Shown: positions 36,382 to 43,755, counted from the stretch's first letter. The stretch: DNA of 64,000 bases from an uncultured Maritimibacter sp. (GCA_913063035.1 CAJXYS010000004.1:41807-105806); one strand, 5' to 3'. Numbers and translations: made by a program. The notes: generated from the letters alone by a model not told the origin.

Positions 36382-36897
36382 TCAATCGAAAAGCTTGTCG
36401 CCTTCGTAGACGTTACGCCCGCCACGAAGGTCAGAGAGGTCACGCAGGAAGGACTGCACCAGACGGAAGATCACCAGGCCGAAGCCGAAGGGCACGGCGA
36501 AAAGGAAGAAGTACTGGCCGATCCGAAGCCCGTGGGTCACGGACTGGAACTTCCACGACACGTGGACCGACTCCCACGACCAGTAGAGGGCGATCAAGGC
36601 GACGATCAGCATGACGATGTCGCCGAACATGTAGAGCAGCGCTTTGATCCGCCGGCCCACGTAATTCATGATGACGTCGATGCGGATATGTCCGCGTTCC
36701 CTGACCGCGGCGGCGGCGCCGATCCACGCGAGATAGATAAAGGAGTAGCGCACCATCTCCTCGCCCCAGATCGACGAGTAGGAGAACAGCTCGCGCCGCA
36801 CGACCTCGACGAACATCGTGCCCACGAGCATCACGTAGAAGACGAGCAGCAGCCAGCGCTCCCCGTTCCTGTCTATGGCTTGGTATAGTCGTGACAT
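36382..36897 (-). CDS. TRAP transporter small permease (DctQ type)
   Basis: A 171-residue protein with four transmembrane helices, typical of DctQ. The helix 2 region IWGEEMVRYSFIYLAWIGAAAAVRERGHIRIDV carries the conserved E-x2-R-Y and G-x-H-I/F-x-V/I-D motif. It partners the DctM subunit in the inner membrane. ATG 36897 has AGGAGGG about 6 bp upstream and replaces the longer reading from 36930. A 111-bp gap with a hairpin separates it from the binding-protein gene upstream. Confidence 0.92.
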   Translation of the reverse strand: MSRLYQAIDRNGERWLLLVFYVMLVGTMFVEVVRRELFSYSSIWGEEMVRYSFIYLAWIGAAAAVRERGHIRIDVIMNYVGRRIKALLYMFGDIVMLIVALIALYWSWESVHVSWKFQSVTHGLRIGQYFFLFAVPFGFGLVIFRLVQSFLRDLSDLRGGRNVYEGDKLFD

Positions 36898-36969
36898 GGA
36901 ACCCTCCTGCCCGGACGCGCCGATGGCCACCCCCGCTGCATGACATGCATGCTGTTCCTGAGGCTGTCG

Positions 36970-37001
36970 CGGGCCGGCACCGCGGGCGCGATGCCGGCCC
37001 G
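36970..37001 (-). other. Hairpin between the TRAP binding-protein and permease genes
   Basis: A 10-bp inverted repeat (CGGGCCGGCA at 36970-36979, its complement at 36992-37001) with a 12-base loop, directly after the binding-protein stop. No T run follows on the minus strand, so it is not a standard terminator. Such structures protect the 3' end of the upstream message and could raise binding-protein levels over the permeases. Confidence 0.6.
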
Positions 37002-37008
37002 TCTTGTC

Positions 37009-38154
37009 TTAGGCGTCGTGGACGTAGTAACGACCCATCGTGCCCGCGGCTTCTTCGAGCCGGGCGAACGTGTCCATGTCGCCCGCGAGATCGACCTTGA
37101 ACTGGTCCCAGTCCGAACGCTGGTAGCCGCCGGCCTCTTTCCACTCGGCCAGCTGATCGTCGGACAGCGAATGGAACTCGACGCCGTTTTCCATGAGCTG
37201 CGACATCGCGTAGGAGCGCGCCGAGGGCACCTTGGACAGGTTCTGCCCCTGGGTCACCTCGCCGGCGAACTCGATGCCTTCCTTGACGTCCATGGGCAGG
37301 CTGTCGAACCACTCGATGTTGATCGAGTAGACCTGGCTGTCCGGAACCGCCTGCGTGAAGGTCACGTGGCTGAGGATCTCGCCGAAGCCGAAGACGTGCA
37401 GCGCGCCGACCGACGGGTCGAGCGCGTCGGCCACGCCCTGGCGGATCGCCGACGGGGTCTCGCCCCAGGCAACCGGCGTCGGGTTCGCGCCGACCAGGCG
37501 ATAGTACTGCTGCAGCATCGCCGAGCCCGGCACGCGGAACTTCACGCCCGCCATGTCGGCCGGGGTGATGATCGCGTCGCCGCCCTGGCGCACCGCGACA
37601 ACGCGCGGGTCGATGACGATGTAGAACAGCGCCTTGAAGCCCGCCGCCGCGATCTTCGGATCGACTTCGGACTTCCAGGCCTCGGACGAGGTCAGGTTGG
37701 TGAAGCGCTGGTTGGAGCCGCAGAAATACGGAAGGTTGATCAGGTCGACGACCGACGCGAAGGGCGCGAAGTTCGACAGGCTGTGCTGCGCGCACTGGAT
37801 CGTGCCGCCCTGCACCGCCTGCACGAGCGCGCCGCCGGCACCGAGCTGCCCGCCCGGGGCGAGCCGGACATACACCTTGCCGTTCGTCATGTTCTGGATG
37901 TTTTCCTTCAGGTCCAGCTGCATGATCGGGTAGCTGCGCGTCGCACCGAGCACGTAGGCGGTGGCGATCGTCATGATGTGATCGGCCGCGGCCTCGCGCT
38001 CGCGTTCCTCCTGGGCGGTCTGCGCGGCGGCCTCGTCCGACCAGAGCATCCCGCCGGCCCCGGCGACCATCGCCGCGGTGAAGCCTCCCGAGCCTACCAG
38101 TTTCAAGAAGTTCCGGCGTTCGGCCGACTTCAGCTCGTTATCCCTTGAATCCAT
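37009..38154 (-). CDS. TRAP transporter substrate-binding protein with a Tat signal
   Basis: A 381-residue DctP-type periplasmic binding protein. The N terminus has a twin-arginine signal (ERRNFLKLVGSGGFTAAMVAG, with the arginines at 13-14) cleaved near AAAQTA, so it is folded before export. The solute-binding domain includes GGQLGAGGALVQAVQGGTIQ and FRVPGSAMLQQYYRLVGANP, with the arginine that usually contacts the ligand carboxylate or sulfonate. The ligand is probably DHPS, from the adjacent hpsN. ATG 38154 has GGGAGGAG about 5 bp upstream. First large gene of the transporter operon. Confidence 0.9.
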   Translation of the reverse strand: MDSRDNELKSAERRNFLKLVGSGGFTAAMVAGAGGMLWSDEAAAQTAQEEREREAAADHIMTIATAYVLGATRSYPIMQLDLKENIQNMTNGKVYVRLAPGGQLGAGGALVQAVQGGTIQCAQHSLSNFAPFASVVDLINLPYFCGSNQRFTNLTSSEAWKSEVDPKIAAAGFKALFYIVIDPRVVAVRQGGDAIITPADMAGVKFRVPGSAMLQQYYRLVGANPTPVAWGETPSAIRQGVADALDPSVGALHVFGFGEILSHVTFTQAVPDSQVYSINIEWFDSLPMDVKEGIEFAGEVTQGQNLSKVPSARSYAMSQLMENGVEFHSLSDDQLAEWKEAGGYQRSDWDQFKVDLAGDMDTFARLEEAAGTMGRYYVHDA

Positions 38155-38174
38155 GATCTCCTCCCTGTCGTGGA

Positions 38175-38360
38175 TTACGTCGATTTCTTGGCTAATGCCG
38201 CGCGCTCTTTCTTCAGGATCGCGACGACGAAGGCGACCGAGGCGGCCAGAAGCATCAGCATTTCGCCCAAATCGGTCAGGAACGGGGTTCCGAGAAAGGC
38301 CCCCATAACCACGTTTCCGAAGAAGATGGCGAACAAGATCGCCGCGATCAGCAGACTCAT
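38175..38360 (-). CDS. Small two-helix membrane protein at the head of the DHPS operon
   Basis: A 61-residue protein with two predicted membrane helices (about 2-20 and 32-50) and a lysine-rich cytoplasmic tail KKERAALAKKST. ATG 38360 has GGAGGGG about 5 bp upstream, a strong site, and the gene is 20 bp before the TRAP binding-protein gene, directly downstream of the palindromic operators. It is too short for a DctQ subunit, and a four-helix DctQ is already present. It may be an accessory subunit or a leader peptide of the transporter. No homologue is recognised by name. Confidence 0.7.
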   Translation of the reverse strand: MSLLIAAILFAIFFGNVVMGAFLGTPFLTDLGEMLMLLAASVAFVVAILKKERAALAKKST

Positions 38361-38397
38361 GATCCCCTCCCTGGATACGGCCTCGATTCTTGGCGAG

Positions 38398-38433
38398 TGT
38401 AAGCGCTTACATATTCCCATGCAAGCGCTTACA
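38398..38433. promoter_or_regulatory. Two palindromic LacI-type operators in the DHPS divergent promoter
   Basis: TGTAAGCGCTTACA at 38398-38411 is a perfect 14-bp palindrome, and TGCAAGCGCTTACA at 38420-38433 differs from it by one base. Their centres are 22 bp apart, about two helical turns, so a regulator could bind cooperatively on one face. The core AAGCGCTT with a central CG is the standard LacI/PurR-type operator. They lie between the small-protein/TRAP operon and the lacI-family gene, and should control both. Confidence 0.88.
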
Positions 38434-38509
38434 TGCCAAATTGACGCGGGTCGCTAGGCGACCGACCCGGAGTATCCTATGCTTCCGCCGCAGGCATGAC
38501 CGAAGGCCA

Positions 38510-39556
38510 ATGACCGATCAGAAGGACAAATCCGTTCCGACCATCGCCGACGTGGCGCGCGCCGCGGGCGTGTCGACGGCCACGGTCTCGCGGTGCCTCA
38601 ACGCGCCCGACCGCGTGCAGAAAGCCACCCGCCAGCAGGTCATGGCCGCCATCGCCCGTCTGGGCTACACGCCCAATTTCGGGGCCCGCGCCCTAGTGGC
38701 GCGGCGCACCAACACCATCGGCGCCGTGATCCCGACGATGGAGAACGCGATTTTCGCGCGCGGCCTGCAGGCGTTCCAGGAAACGCTGAACGAGCGCGGT
38801 CTCACCCTGCTGGTGGCCAGCTCGCAGTATCGCCAGGACCTCGAGGAGGACCAGGTCCGCAACCTGATCGCGCGCGGCGTCGACGGGCTCCTGCTGATCG
38901 GCTACCAGCGCAGCGAGTCGATCGCGCTCGAATGCGCCCGCCGCGGCATCCACGCGATCATCGCCTGGGCCTTCGAGCCGGGCCGGCCGCAACCGGCGGT
39001 CGGCTTCGACAACAGCGCCGCGATGGCCGCGCTGACCCGCGAAGTGCTGGCGCTGGGGCATCGGCAGGTCGGCGTGATCTCGGCCGGAACCGGCTCCAAC
39101 GACCGCGCGCGCAAGCGGGTCGAGGGCATTCGCGCGGCGCTCCGGGCCGCGGGCTGCGCGGCCGACAGCCTCCACGTGGTGGAGACGACCTACGCCATCG
39201 ACGCCGGCAGCGCGGCCTTCCGCGAGCTGATGGCGCGGACGCCGCGGCCGACGGCGGTGATGTGCGGCAACGACGTGCTCGCCGTCGGCGCCATCCGCGC
39301 GGCCAGGCAGATGCGGCTGCGCGTGCCGCAGGATGTCTCGATCACCGGATTCGACGATATCGAGATCGCCACCGTGATCGACCCGGAACTGACCACCGTG
39401 CACGTGCCCCATCGCGAAATGGGGCGCCGCGCCGCGCTCGCGCTGCTCGAGGCGCTGGAAACGGGCACGCCCCCGGCGCCGGTCGAGCTTGCGACCGATA
39501 TCCGCTTTCGCGCCTCGCTGGGCCCGCCCCCGCCCGATCCGCGGACCACCGCCTGA
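38510..39556 (+). CDS. LacI-family transcriptional regulator of the DHPS operon
   Basis: A 348-residue repressor. The N-terminal HTH and hinge are clear: PTIADVARAAGVSTATVSRCLN, then ATRQQVMAAIARLGYTPNFGARAL. Residues about 68-340 form the periplasmic-binding-type ligand domain. ATG 38510 is preferred to the reading from 38390, which would run through the operators. It is divergent from the small-protein/TRAP/hpsN operon and the two palindromes lie between, so it most likely represses that operon until DHPS or a metabolite binds. This regulator type in an hps locus is inferred from position. Confidence 0.92.
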   Translation: MTDQKDKSVPTIADVARAAGVSTATVSRCLNAPDRVQKATRQQVMAAIARLGYTPNFGARALVARRTNTIGAVIPTMENAIFARGLQAFQETLNERGLTLLVASSQYRQDLEEDQVRNLIARGVDGLLLIGYQRSESIALECARRGIHAIIAWAFEPGRPQPAVGFDNSAAMAALTREVLALGHRQVGVISAGTGSNDRARKRVEGIRAALRAAGCAADSLHVVETTYAIDAGSAAFRELMARTPRPTAVMCGNDVLAVGAIRAARQMRLRVPQDVSITGFDDIEIATVIDPELTTVHVPHREMGRRAALALLEALETGTPPAPVELATDIRFRASLGPPPPDPRTTA

Positions 39557-39574
39557 CCCGGGCGCCGCGGGCGC

Positions 39575-39793
39575 TCAGATATCCTCGGGCAACAGGTCGA
39601 ACCAGCCGATCTCGGCGCCGTGCCGGTCACGGATCTCGCCCAGGTCTTCGCCGGCCTCGATCCGCTCGGCGACGCCGCGCAGATGGCGGGCGATCCGCGC
39701 GCGCAGCGCCGCGTCTTGCGGCGCGTCGAGCGAAATCGCGATGGAAAACTCGACCCCCGCGGTCACGGGGCGGATCTCGGAGGAAACGGTCAT
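39575..39793 (-). CDS. Small acidic protein of unknown function
   Basis: A 72-residue protein with a strongly charged helix, ARIARHLRGVAERIEAGEDLGEIRDRHGAEIGWF. ATG 39793 has GGAG about 8 bp upstream. It is 121 bp downstream of the cobalamin-binding protein gene on the same strand and converges on the lacI-type gene. I do not recognise a family. It lies in the right place to be a partner of the B12-binding protein, but nothing in the sequence proves it. The longer reading from 40000 is a shadow. Confidence 0.5.
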   Translation of the reverse strand: MTVSSEIRPVTAGVEFSIAISLDAPQDAALRARIARHLRGVAERIEAGEDLGEIRDRHGAEIGWFDLLPEDI

Positions 39794-39914
39794 GCTCGCG
39801 CTCTCCAGGCTTACGGCCGGCCTGCCCGGCCCGCAGAGCGCCACCATGCGACCGCGCCGCCCGGCGTGACCCGCCCAAAGCGACGCATGGGATCGAAAAA
39901 CGAAAGGGCCGCGC

Positions 39915-40718
39915 TCAGCGGCAGAGCGCGTCCCGCGCGATGGCCGTCGCCTCGTCGAGGCTGCCGACGGTCCAGTCGACGGGCACGCCCGGCCCGGCAA
40001 GCGCCGCGCTCTTGGCCGCGCTGCCGCCGACCAGGATCCCCGGCGCCCTCGGCAGCGCCTTCAGCCGCATAGCCAGCGGCACGATATCCTTCAGCCGGTC
40101 GTCGCTGCCGACCGTCAGGCCGACGAAATCGACGCCGCGCCGGTCGGCCGCGTCGACGATATCCCCGGCCGACGCCCCGAGCATCAACTCGACGTCCAGA
40201 TGCTGCTGCCGGAACGCCTCGGCCGCCAGGATGATGCCGAGGGTGTGCGACTGGTTCGGGAGGGTGGCGAAGAGCGCGTCGCACTTGCAGCCTCGGCACT
40301 GCCGGGTGCAGGAGTCGCGCAGCGCGCCGTTGACCCTGAGCAGGGCCGAGATCCCGAGCGATACATCGAGCCAGGAAAGCACGTCCCGGTCCCAGCAGGC
40401 GCCAAGCCAGCGCGCGGTCTCGGCAAAAAGACCGTCGGCGATCTGCTGGTAGCCCGCGCCTTGCCGGCGCAGCGCCTCCACGCAGGCTGTCGCCGCCTCG
40501 ATGTCGTTGTCGACCAGATGCCCCGCGAAACGCTGCAGATCGGCCTCGGAGACGGCCGGCGGCGCGGTTTCCTCCGCCCTGCGGGCCTGGGCGAGACGCG
40601 ACAGCGCGGCCCGGGCGAGATCCTCGACCGAGCCCGCCTCCGGCGCGCGGTCGGACTTGTCGGCAGTTTCCAATGAAGCCTGGGCAACGGTTTTCGAATA
40701 TTGAAACTGAACGGGCAT
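39915..40718 (-). CDS. Stand-alone cobalamin-binding-domain protein
   Basis: A 267-residue soluble protein. Residues about 60-130 resemble the four-helix cap of B12-binding proteins and about 148-265 a flavodoxin-like B12-binding domain, with QSHTLG (156-161) in place of the DxHxxG motif: the lower-ligand His158 is kept but the usual aspartate is Gln156. The second glycine motif is ILVGGSA. Four cysteines cluster at 137-146 (CTRQCRGCKC), which is unusual. In purple phototrophs related proteins (PpaA, AerR) regulate photosynthesis genes in response to light and oxygen through B12. ATG 40718 lies about 52 bp downstream of an FNR-type box. Metabolic corrinoid roles remain possible. Confidence 0.7.
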   Translation of the reverse strand: MPVQFQYSKTVAQASLETADKSDRAPEAGSVEDLARAALSRLAQARRAEETAPPAVSEADLQRFAGHLVDNDIEAATACVEALRRQGAGYQQIADGLFAETARWLGACWDRDVLSWLDVSLGISALLRVNGALRDSCTRQCRGCKCDALFATLPNQSHTLGIILAAEAFRQQHLDVELMLGASAGDIVDAADRRGVDFVGLTVGSDDRLKDIVPLAMRLKALPRAPGILVGGSAAKSAALAGPGVPVDWTVGSLDEATAIARDALCR

Positions 40719-41151
40719 TATGCACTCTCCCCCACGCTCCCAGTTAAGCGTCGAAACGCCAATCCCCCCTTGATTTCGATCAAACGGCCCGGCCACAGGG
40801 GATGTTGCAGCGCTGCCAGCATCGCGGGCGCGGGCCGGCACGGGCCGGCCTGCCCCGGCGCATGCCCCGGGACCCGCAGGCGCAGGCGGGTCGGCAAGGC
40901 CCTGTCCGGCCTTGCGAATTCATCGCCCGGCCAGGCAGCGCGGCCCGCCGCCGGCCAAGCGGCCCTGGACCCGGCCGGTCGATCCGGGACCGGCATATCC
41001 ACGCTCCGCCTTGGCCCGGGGCGTCGCCATCGCGCAACAGCGCGGCGGCCGGGCGGCGGGCGCGGCACGGCGCGGATTCGGGAGAATCAAAGACGCCCGG
41101 CGCGGATTCAGCTACCCTCCGGGGATCACAAAAGGTGAGAAGAGGGATATC
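40719..41151. other. 433-bp divergent gap between the B12-binding and cysteine-synthase genes
   Basis: The minus-strand end holds the FNR-type box. The middle (about 40800-41060) is very GC-rich with overlapping inverted repeats such as GACCCGCAGGCGCAGGCGGGTC, and shows no convincing gene; longer readings through it are compositionally noise. The plus-strand end has AAAAGGTGAGAAGAGG before the ATG at 41152. No riboswitch was recognised. Confidence 0.4.
40770..40783. promoter_or_regulatory. FNR/FnrL-type box upstream of the cobalamin-binding gene
   Basis: TTGATTTCGATCAA at 40770-40783 matches the FNR consensus TTGAT-N4-ATCAA exactly, with the palindromic four-base spacer TTCG. Its centre is about 58 bp upstream of the ATG at 40718, which would put it near -41 if the transcript starts about 17 bp before the ATG. 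In Rhodobacterales FnrL uses this site to activate or repress genes under low oxygen. Only the motif is seen; regulation is inferred. Confidence 0.75.
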
Positions 41152-42222
41152 ATGACCACGCGCAGGACAGAGGGCCGCGGCCGCCGCTATGACAGCGTGC
41201 TGGACACCGTCGGCGACACACCCGTCATCCGCATCAACCGCATCGCCCCCGAACATCTTGACGTCTACGTGAAGGTCGAGGCCTTCAACCCGGCCGGCTC
41301 GGTCAAGGATCGCCTGGCGCTCGGCATCATCGAGGCCGCCGAGCGGGACGGCCGGCTCACGCCCGGCCAGACCGTGGTGGAGGCCACCTCCGGCAATACC
41401 GGAATCGGGCTTGCCATGGTCTGCGCGGCCAAGGGCTATCCGCTGGTGGTGACGATGGCCGAGAGCTTCTCGGTGGAGCGTCGGCGGCTGATGCGGTTTC
41501 TCGGCGCGCAGGTCGTGCTGACGCCCAAGGAACTCAAGGGCTTCGGCATGTATACCAAGGCCAAGGAACTGGCCGAACAGAACGGCTGGTTCCTCGCCAG
41601 CCAGTTCGAAACGCCGGACAACGCCGCCATCCATGCCGCGACGACGGCCCGCGAGATTTTGGCCGATTTCGACGGCGCGCGGCTGGATTACTGGATCACC
41701 GGCTACGGCACCGGGGGCACCGTCTCGGGCGTCGGCCGGGTGCTGCGCGAGGCCCGCCCGGAGACACGCATCGTGCTGACGGAACCGGCCAACGCGGCCC
41801 TCGTGGCCTCGGGCTATGTCAACACGCGCAACGGCGCCCATCAGCCGACGGAAAGCCACCCCGCCTTCGAGCCGCACCCGATCCAGGGCTGGACGCCGGA
41901 TTTCATTCCCTTCGTTCTGCAGGAGGCGCTGGACGAGCAGTATTACGACGCGCTTGTCCCCGTGGCGGGCGCCGACGGGATCGCCTGGTCACGCCGCCTC
42001 GCCGCCGAGGAAGGGATCTTCACCGGGATCTCCGGCGGATCGACCTTCGCGGTTGCGATGAAACTCGCCGAGAGCGCCCCCGAGGGCGCCACGATGCTGG
42101 TGATGCTGCCCGACACGGGCGAGCGCTATCTCTCCACGCCGCTCTTCGAGGACATCCCCGCGGAGATGAGCGACGAGGAACGGGCGATATCCCGGTCCAC
42201 GCCGACGGCGCAGATGCCCTAG
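41152..42222 (+). CDS. Cysteine synthase-like PLP enzyme
   Basis: A 356-residue fold-type II PLP enzyme. The PLP lysine is in FNPAGSVKDR, the substrate loop is EATSGNTGIGLA, and the phosphate-binding loop is GYGTGGTVSGVGRV. Its job is probably sulfide or sulfite plus O-acetylserine to cysteine. It is longer than CysK by about 40 residues, through a divergent C terminus and an N-terminal RTEGRGRRYDS extension. The segment HQPTESHPAFEPHPIQGWTPDFIP replaces the usual CysK loop and is histidine-proline rich. ATG 41152 has an AAGAGGG site upstream. It lies next to sulfonate genes, which release sulfite, but is not in their operon. CBS-like or desulfhydrase activity is possible. Confidence 0.8.
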   Translation: MTTRRTEGRGRRYDSVLDTVGDTPVIRINRIAPEHLDVYVKVEAFNPAGSVKDRLALGIIEAAERDGRLTPGQTVVEATSGNTGIGLAMVCAAKGYPLVVTMAESFSVERRRLMRFLGAQVVLTPKELKGFGMYTKAKELAEQNGWFLASQFETPDNAAIHAATTAREILADFDGARLDYWITGYGTGGTVSGVGRVLREARPETRIVLTEPANAALVASGYVNTRNGAHQPTESHPAFEPHPIQGWTPDFIPFVLQEALDEQYYDALVPVAGADGIAWSRRLAAEEGIFTGISGGSTFAVAMKLAESAPEGATMLVMLPDTGERYLSTPLFEDIPAEMSDEERAISRSTPTAQMP

Positions 42223-42305
42223 GGCGCGCCACCCTTGCCCGGGCGCGGCGGCGGTTGCTACGGTCCGGCCAGCAGCCCGCGGACCCCGCCGGCCAGGAGA
42301 GTGTC

Positions 42306-42542
42306 ATGGATCACGATACCGAGTCCGGCCCGGCGACCGGGCGCAGCCGAAGCCTTGGCGCGCGGCTGTTCGGCGATCTGGCCGCCGATGCCGGGCGGCT
42401 GGTCGCGGCCTTCGCGATCGGCGCGGCGGCGGGCGCGGTGCTCTGTCTCCATTTCGGGCTGCCGGTCATCGTTGGGCTCGGCGGCGGCCTCGTCGTCTTG
42501 GGCCTCGTCCTGGCGCTGATGCCGGGCGGCCCGTTTTTCTGA
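42306..42542 (+). CDS. Small two-helix membrane protein
   Basis: A 78-residue protein, hydrophilic at the N terminus, with two membrane segments, AAFAIGAAAGAVLCLHFGL and VGLGGGLVVLGLVLALMPG. ATG 42306 has CAGGAGA about 6 bp upstream. It is 83 bp downstream of the cysteine-synthase-like gene on the same strand and may be co-transcribed. No family was recognised. Confidence 0.55.
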   Translation: MDHDTESGPATGRSRSLGARLFGDLAADAGRLVAAFAIGAAAGAVLCLHFGLPVIVGLGGGLVVLGLVLALMPGGPFF

Positions 42543-42564
42543 ACGCCGCCGCCCGTCCCGGCCT

Positions 42565-42891
42565 TCAGCCGGCCGGCAGATACGGGATCGTGCCGGCGAT
42601 GTCGGTGTCGTCGATCAGGCGGAACCGGCTGACGCTGCCCGCCTGCCGCGCCTCGCCGTAGGGCGCGTAGGCCGGGTCGGAGGCAAAGGCCATCACCGCG
42701 TCGCGCGAGGGAAACTCGAGAAGCGCGACGAGGGTGCTCGGCGGCGTTTCGCCTTCCAGCGTCTCGATATTCCCGGACCGGGCGAGGTAGCGCCCGCCAT
42801 GCTTTTCGACCAGGTCGTGGACATTGGCGGCGTATTCGGGAACCCACCCGTCATCGGTGACCTCGATATCGGCGATCAGGTAAACGCTCAT
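42565..42891 (-). CDS. DUF1330-family small protein
   Basis: A 108-residue ferredoxin-like (dimeric alpha-beta barrel) protein. The family pattern is clear: an opening VYLIADIEV, then HGGRYLARSG, and LEFPSRDAVMAFASDPAYAPYGEARQAGS. Function of the family is not established; the fold resembles small monooxygenases. ATG 42891 is preferred to the reading from 42954. It is divergent from an HxlR regulator with a short inverted repeat between them, so it is the regulator's probable target. Confidence 0.85.
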   Translation of the reverse strand: MSVYLIADIEVTDDGWVPEYAANVHDLVEKHGGRYLARSGNIETLEGETPPSTLVALLEFPSRDAVMAFASDPAYAPYGEARQAGSVSRFRLIDDTDIAGTIPYLPAG

Positions 42892-42969
42892 CTCTCTCCT
42901 CCTTGTGCGCTGGACGCGTTTGACCGGACGAGCATCGGCCAAAGGCGTGCGCAACCGCCAGTCACCGAT

Positions 42970-42987
42970 CTGTACCGGGTGATACAG
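42970..42987. promoter_or_regulatory. Candidate HxlR operator
   Basis: CTGTA at 42970-42974 and TACAG at 42983-42987 form a dyad with an eight-base spacer, in the 153-bp gap between the DUF1330 and HxlR genes. A TTACTGAAC sequence follows at 42988. The location between divergent genes fits an operator for the HxlR protein. Short arms make the call tentative. Confidence 0.4.
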
Positions 42988-43044
42988 TTACTGAACTGGC
43001 CGGTCCGCATGCCATCCCCTAGACTGGGGGAAAAGGGAGAGAGG

Positions 43045-43737
43045 ATGACGCAACCCGGCTACAAGCAGTTCTGCCCGGTGGCGATGGCCGCCGAGGTTCT
43101 CTGTTCGCGCTGGACGATGGTTCTCCTGCGCGAGCTGATCGCGGGCTCGACCCGGTTCAACGATCTCAGGCGCGGCGTACCGCGCATGTCGCCATCGCTT
43201 CTCTCGCAGCGCCTGAAGGAGCTCGAGCAGGCGGGCATCGTGGAAAAGCGCCCGCTGCCCAGTGAAAAGGGCGTCTTTGCCTATCACCTCACGCAAGCCG
43301 GGCAAGACCTGCGCCCCATCATCGAGGCGATGGGGTTCTGGGGTCAGAAATGGGTCGAAAGCTCGCTTTCGCTGAGGAATCTCGACCCGTCGCTGTTGAT
43401 GTGGGACATGCGCCGCAACCTCGACCCGCGCCCCCTGCCCGCGCGGCGGGTGGTCGTCGAGTTCCTCTACACGGACCTGCCCGCCTCGAAGCGGCGCTGG
43501 TGGCTGGTGATCGAGCCGGACGCCTCGGTCGATCTCTGCTGGTCGGATCCGGGCTTCGACATCGATCTCTACGTCACGACGGACCTGCGAACCATGACGG
43601 CGATCTGGATGGGACTGACCACGGTGGCGCGCGAGGACGCGCGGCTGAAGCTCGACGGTGCGCGGGACGTGGCCCGCTCGATGCAGAGCTGGCTTGGCCT
43701 CAGCCCCTTCGCCGTCCAGGAAAAACTGGTGCCCTGA
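43045..43737 (+). CDS. HxlR-family transcriptional regulator with a C-terminal extension
   Basis: A 230-residue regulator. Residues about 8-100 are the HxlR winged helix: FCPVAMAAEVLCSRWTMVLLRELI, FNDLRRGVPRMSPSLLSQRLKELEQAGIV, LTQAGQDLRPII. Typical HxlR proteins are 110-150 residues; the extra 110 residues (from about 120) contain a beta-rich SCP2-like domain with RRWWLVIEPDASVDLC. ATG 43045 has AGGGAGAGAGG about 2-8 bp upstream. It probably controls the divergent DUF1330 gene. Effector unknown. Confidence 0.88.
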   Translation: MTQPGYKQFCPVAMAAEVLCSRWTMVLLRELIAGSTRFNDLRRGVPRMSPSLLSQRLKELEQAGIVEKRPLPSEKGVFAYHLTQAGQDLRPIIEAMGFWGQKWVESSLSLRNLDPSLLMWDMRRNLDPRPLPARRVVVEFLYTDLPASKRRWWLVIEPDASVDLCWSDPGFDIDLYVTTDLRTMTAIWMGLTTVAREDARLKLDGARDVARSMQSWLGLSPFAVQEKLVP

Positions 43738-43755
43738 CGGCGGCCGCGGCCGGTC

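Noticed and set aside
36970..37001. A terminator between the TRAP binding protein and small permease genes
   Set aside because: The stem is strong but no U tract follows on the minus strand; listed as a hairpin only.
38398..38433. Start of a CRISPR-like repeat pair
   Set aside because: Only two palindromic copies, 22 bp apart in a divergent promoter; they are regulator operators.
40784..41151. Candidate riboswitch or small RNA between the B12 and cysteine-synthase genes
   Set aside because: The segment is GC-rich with many chance inverted repeats. No known riboswitch core was recognised, and no promoter-plus-terminator pair was seen.
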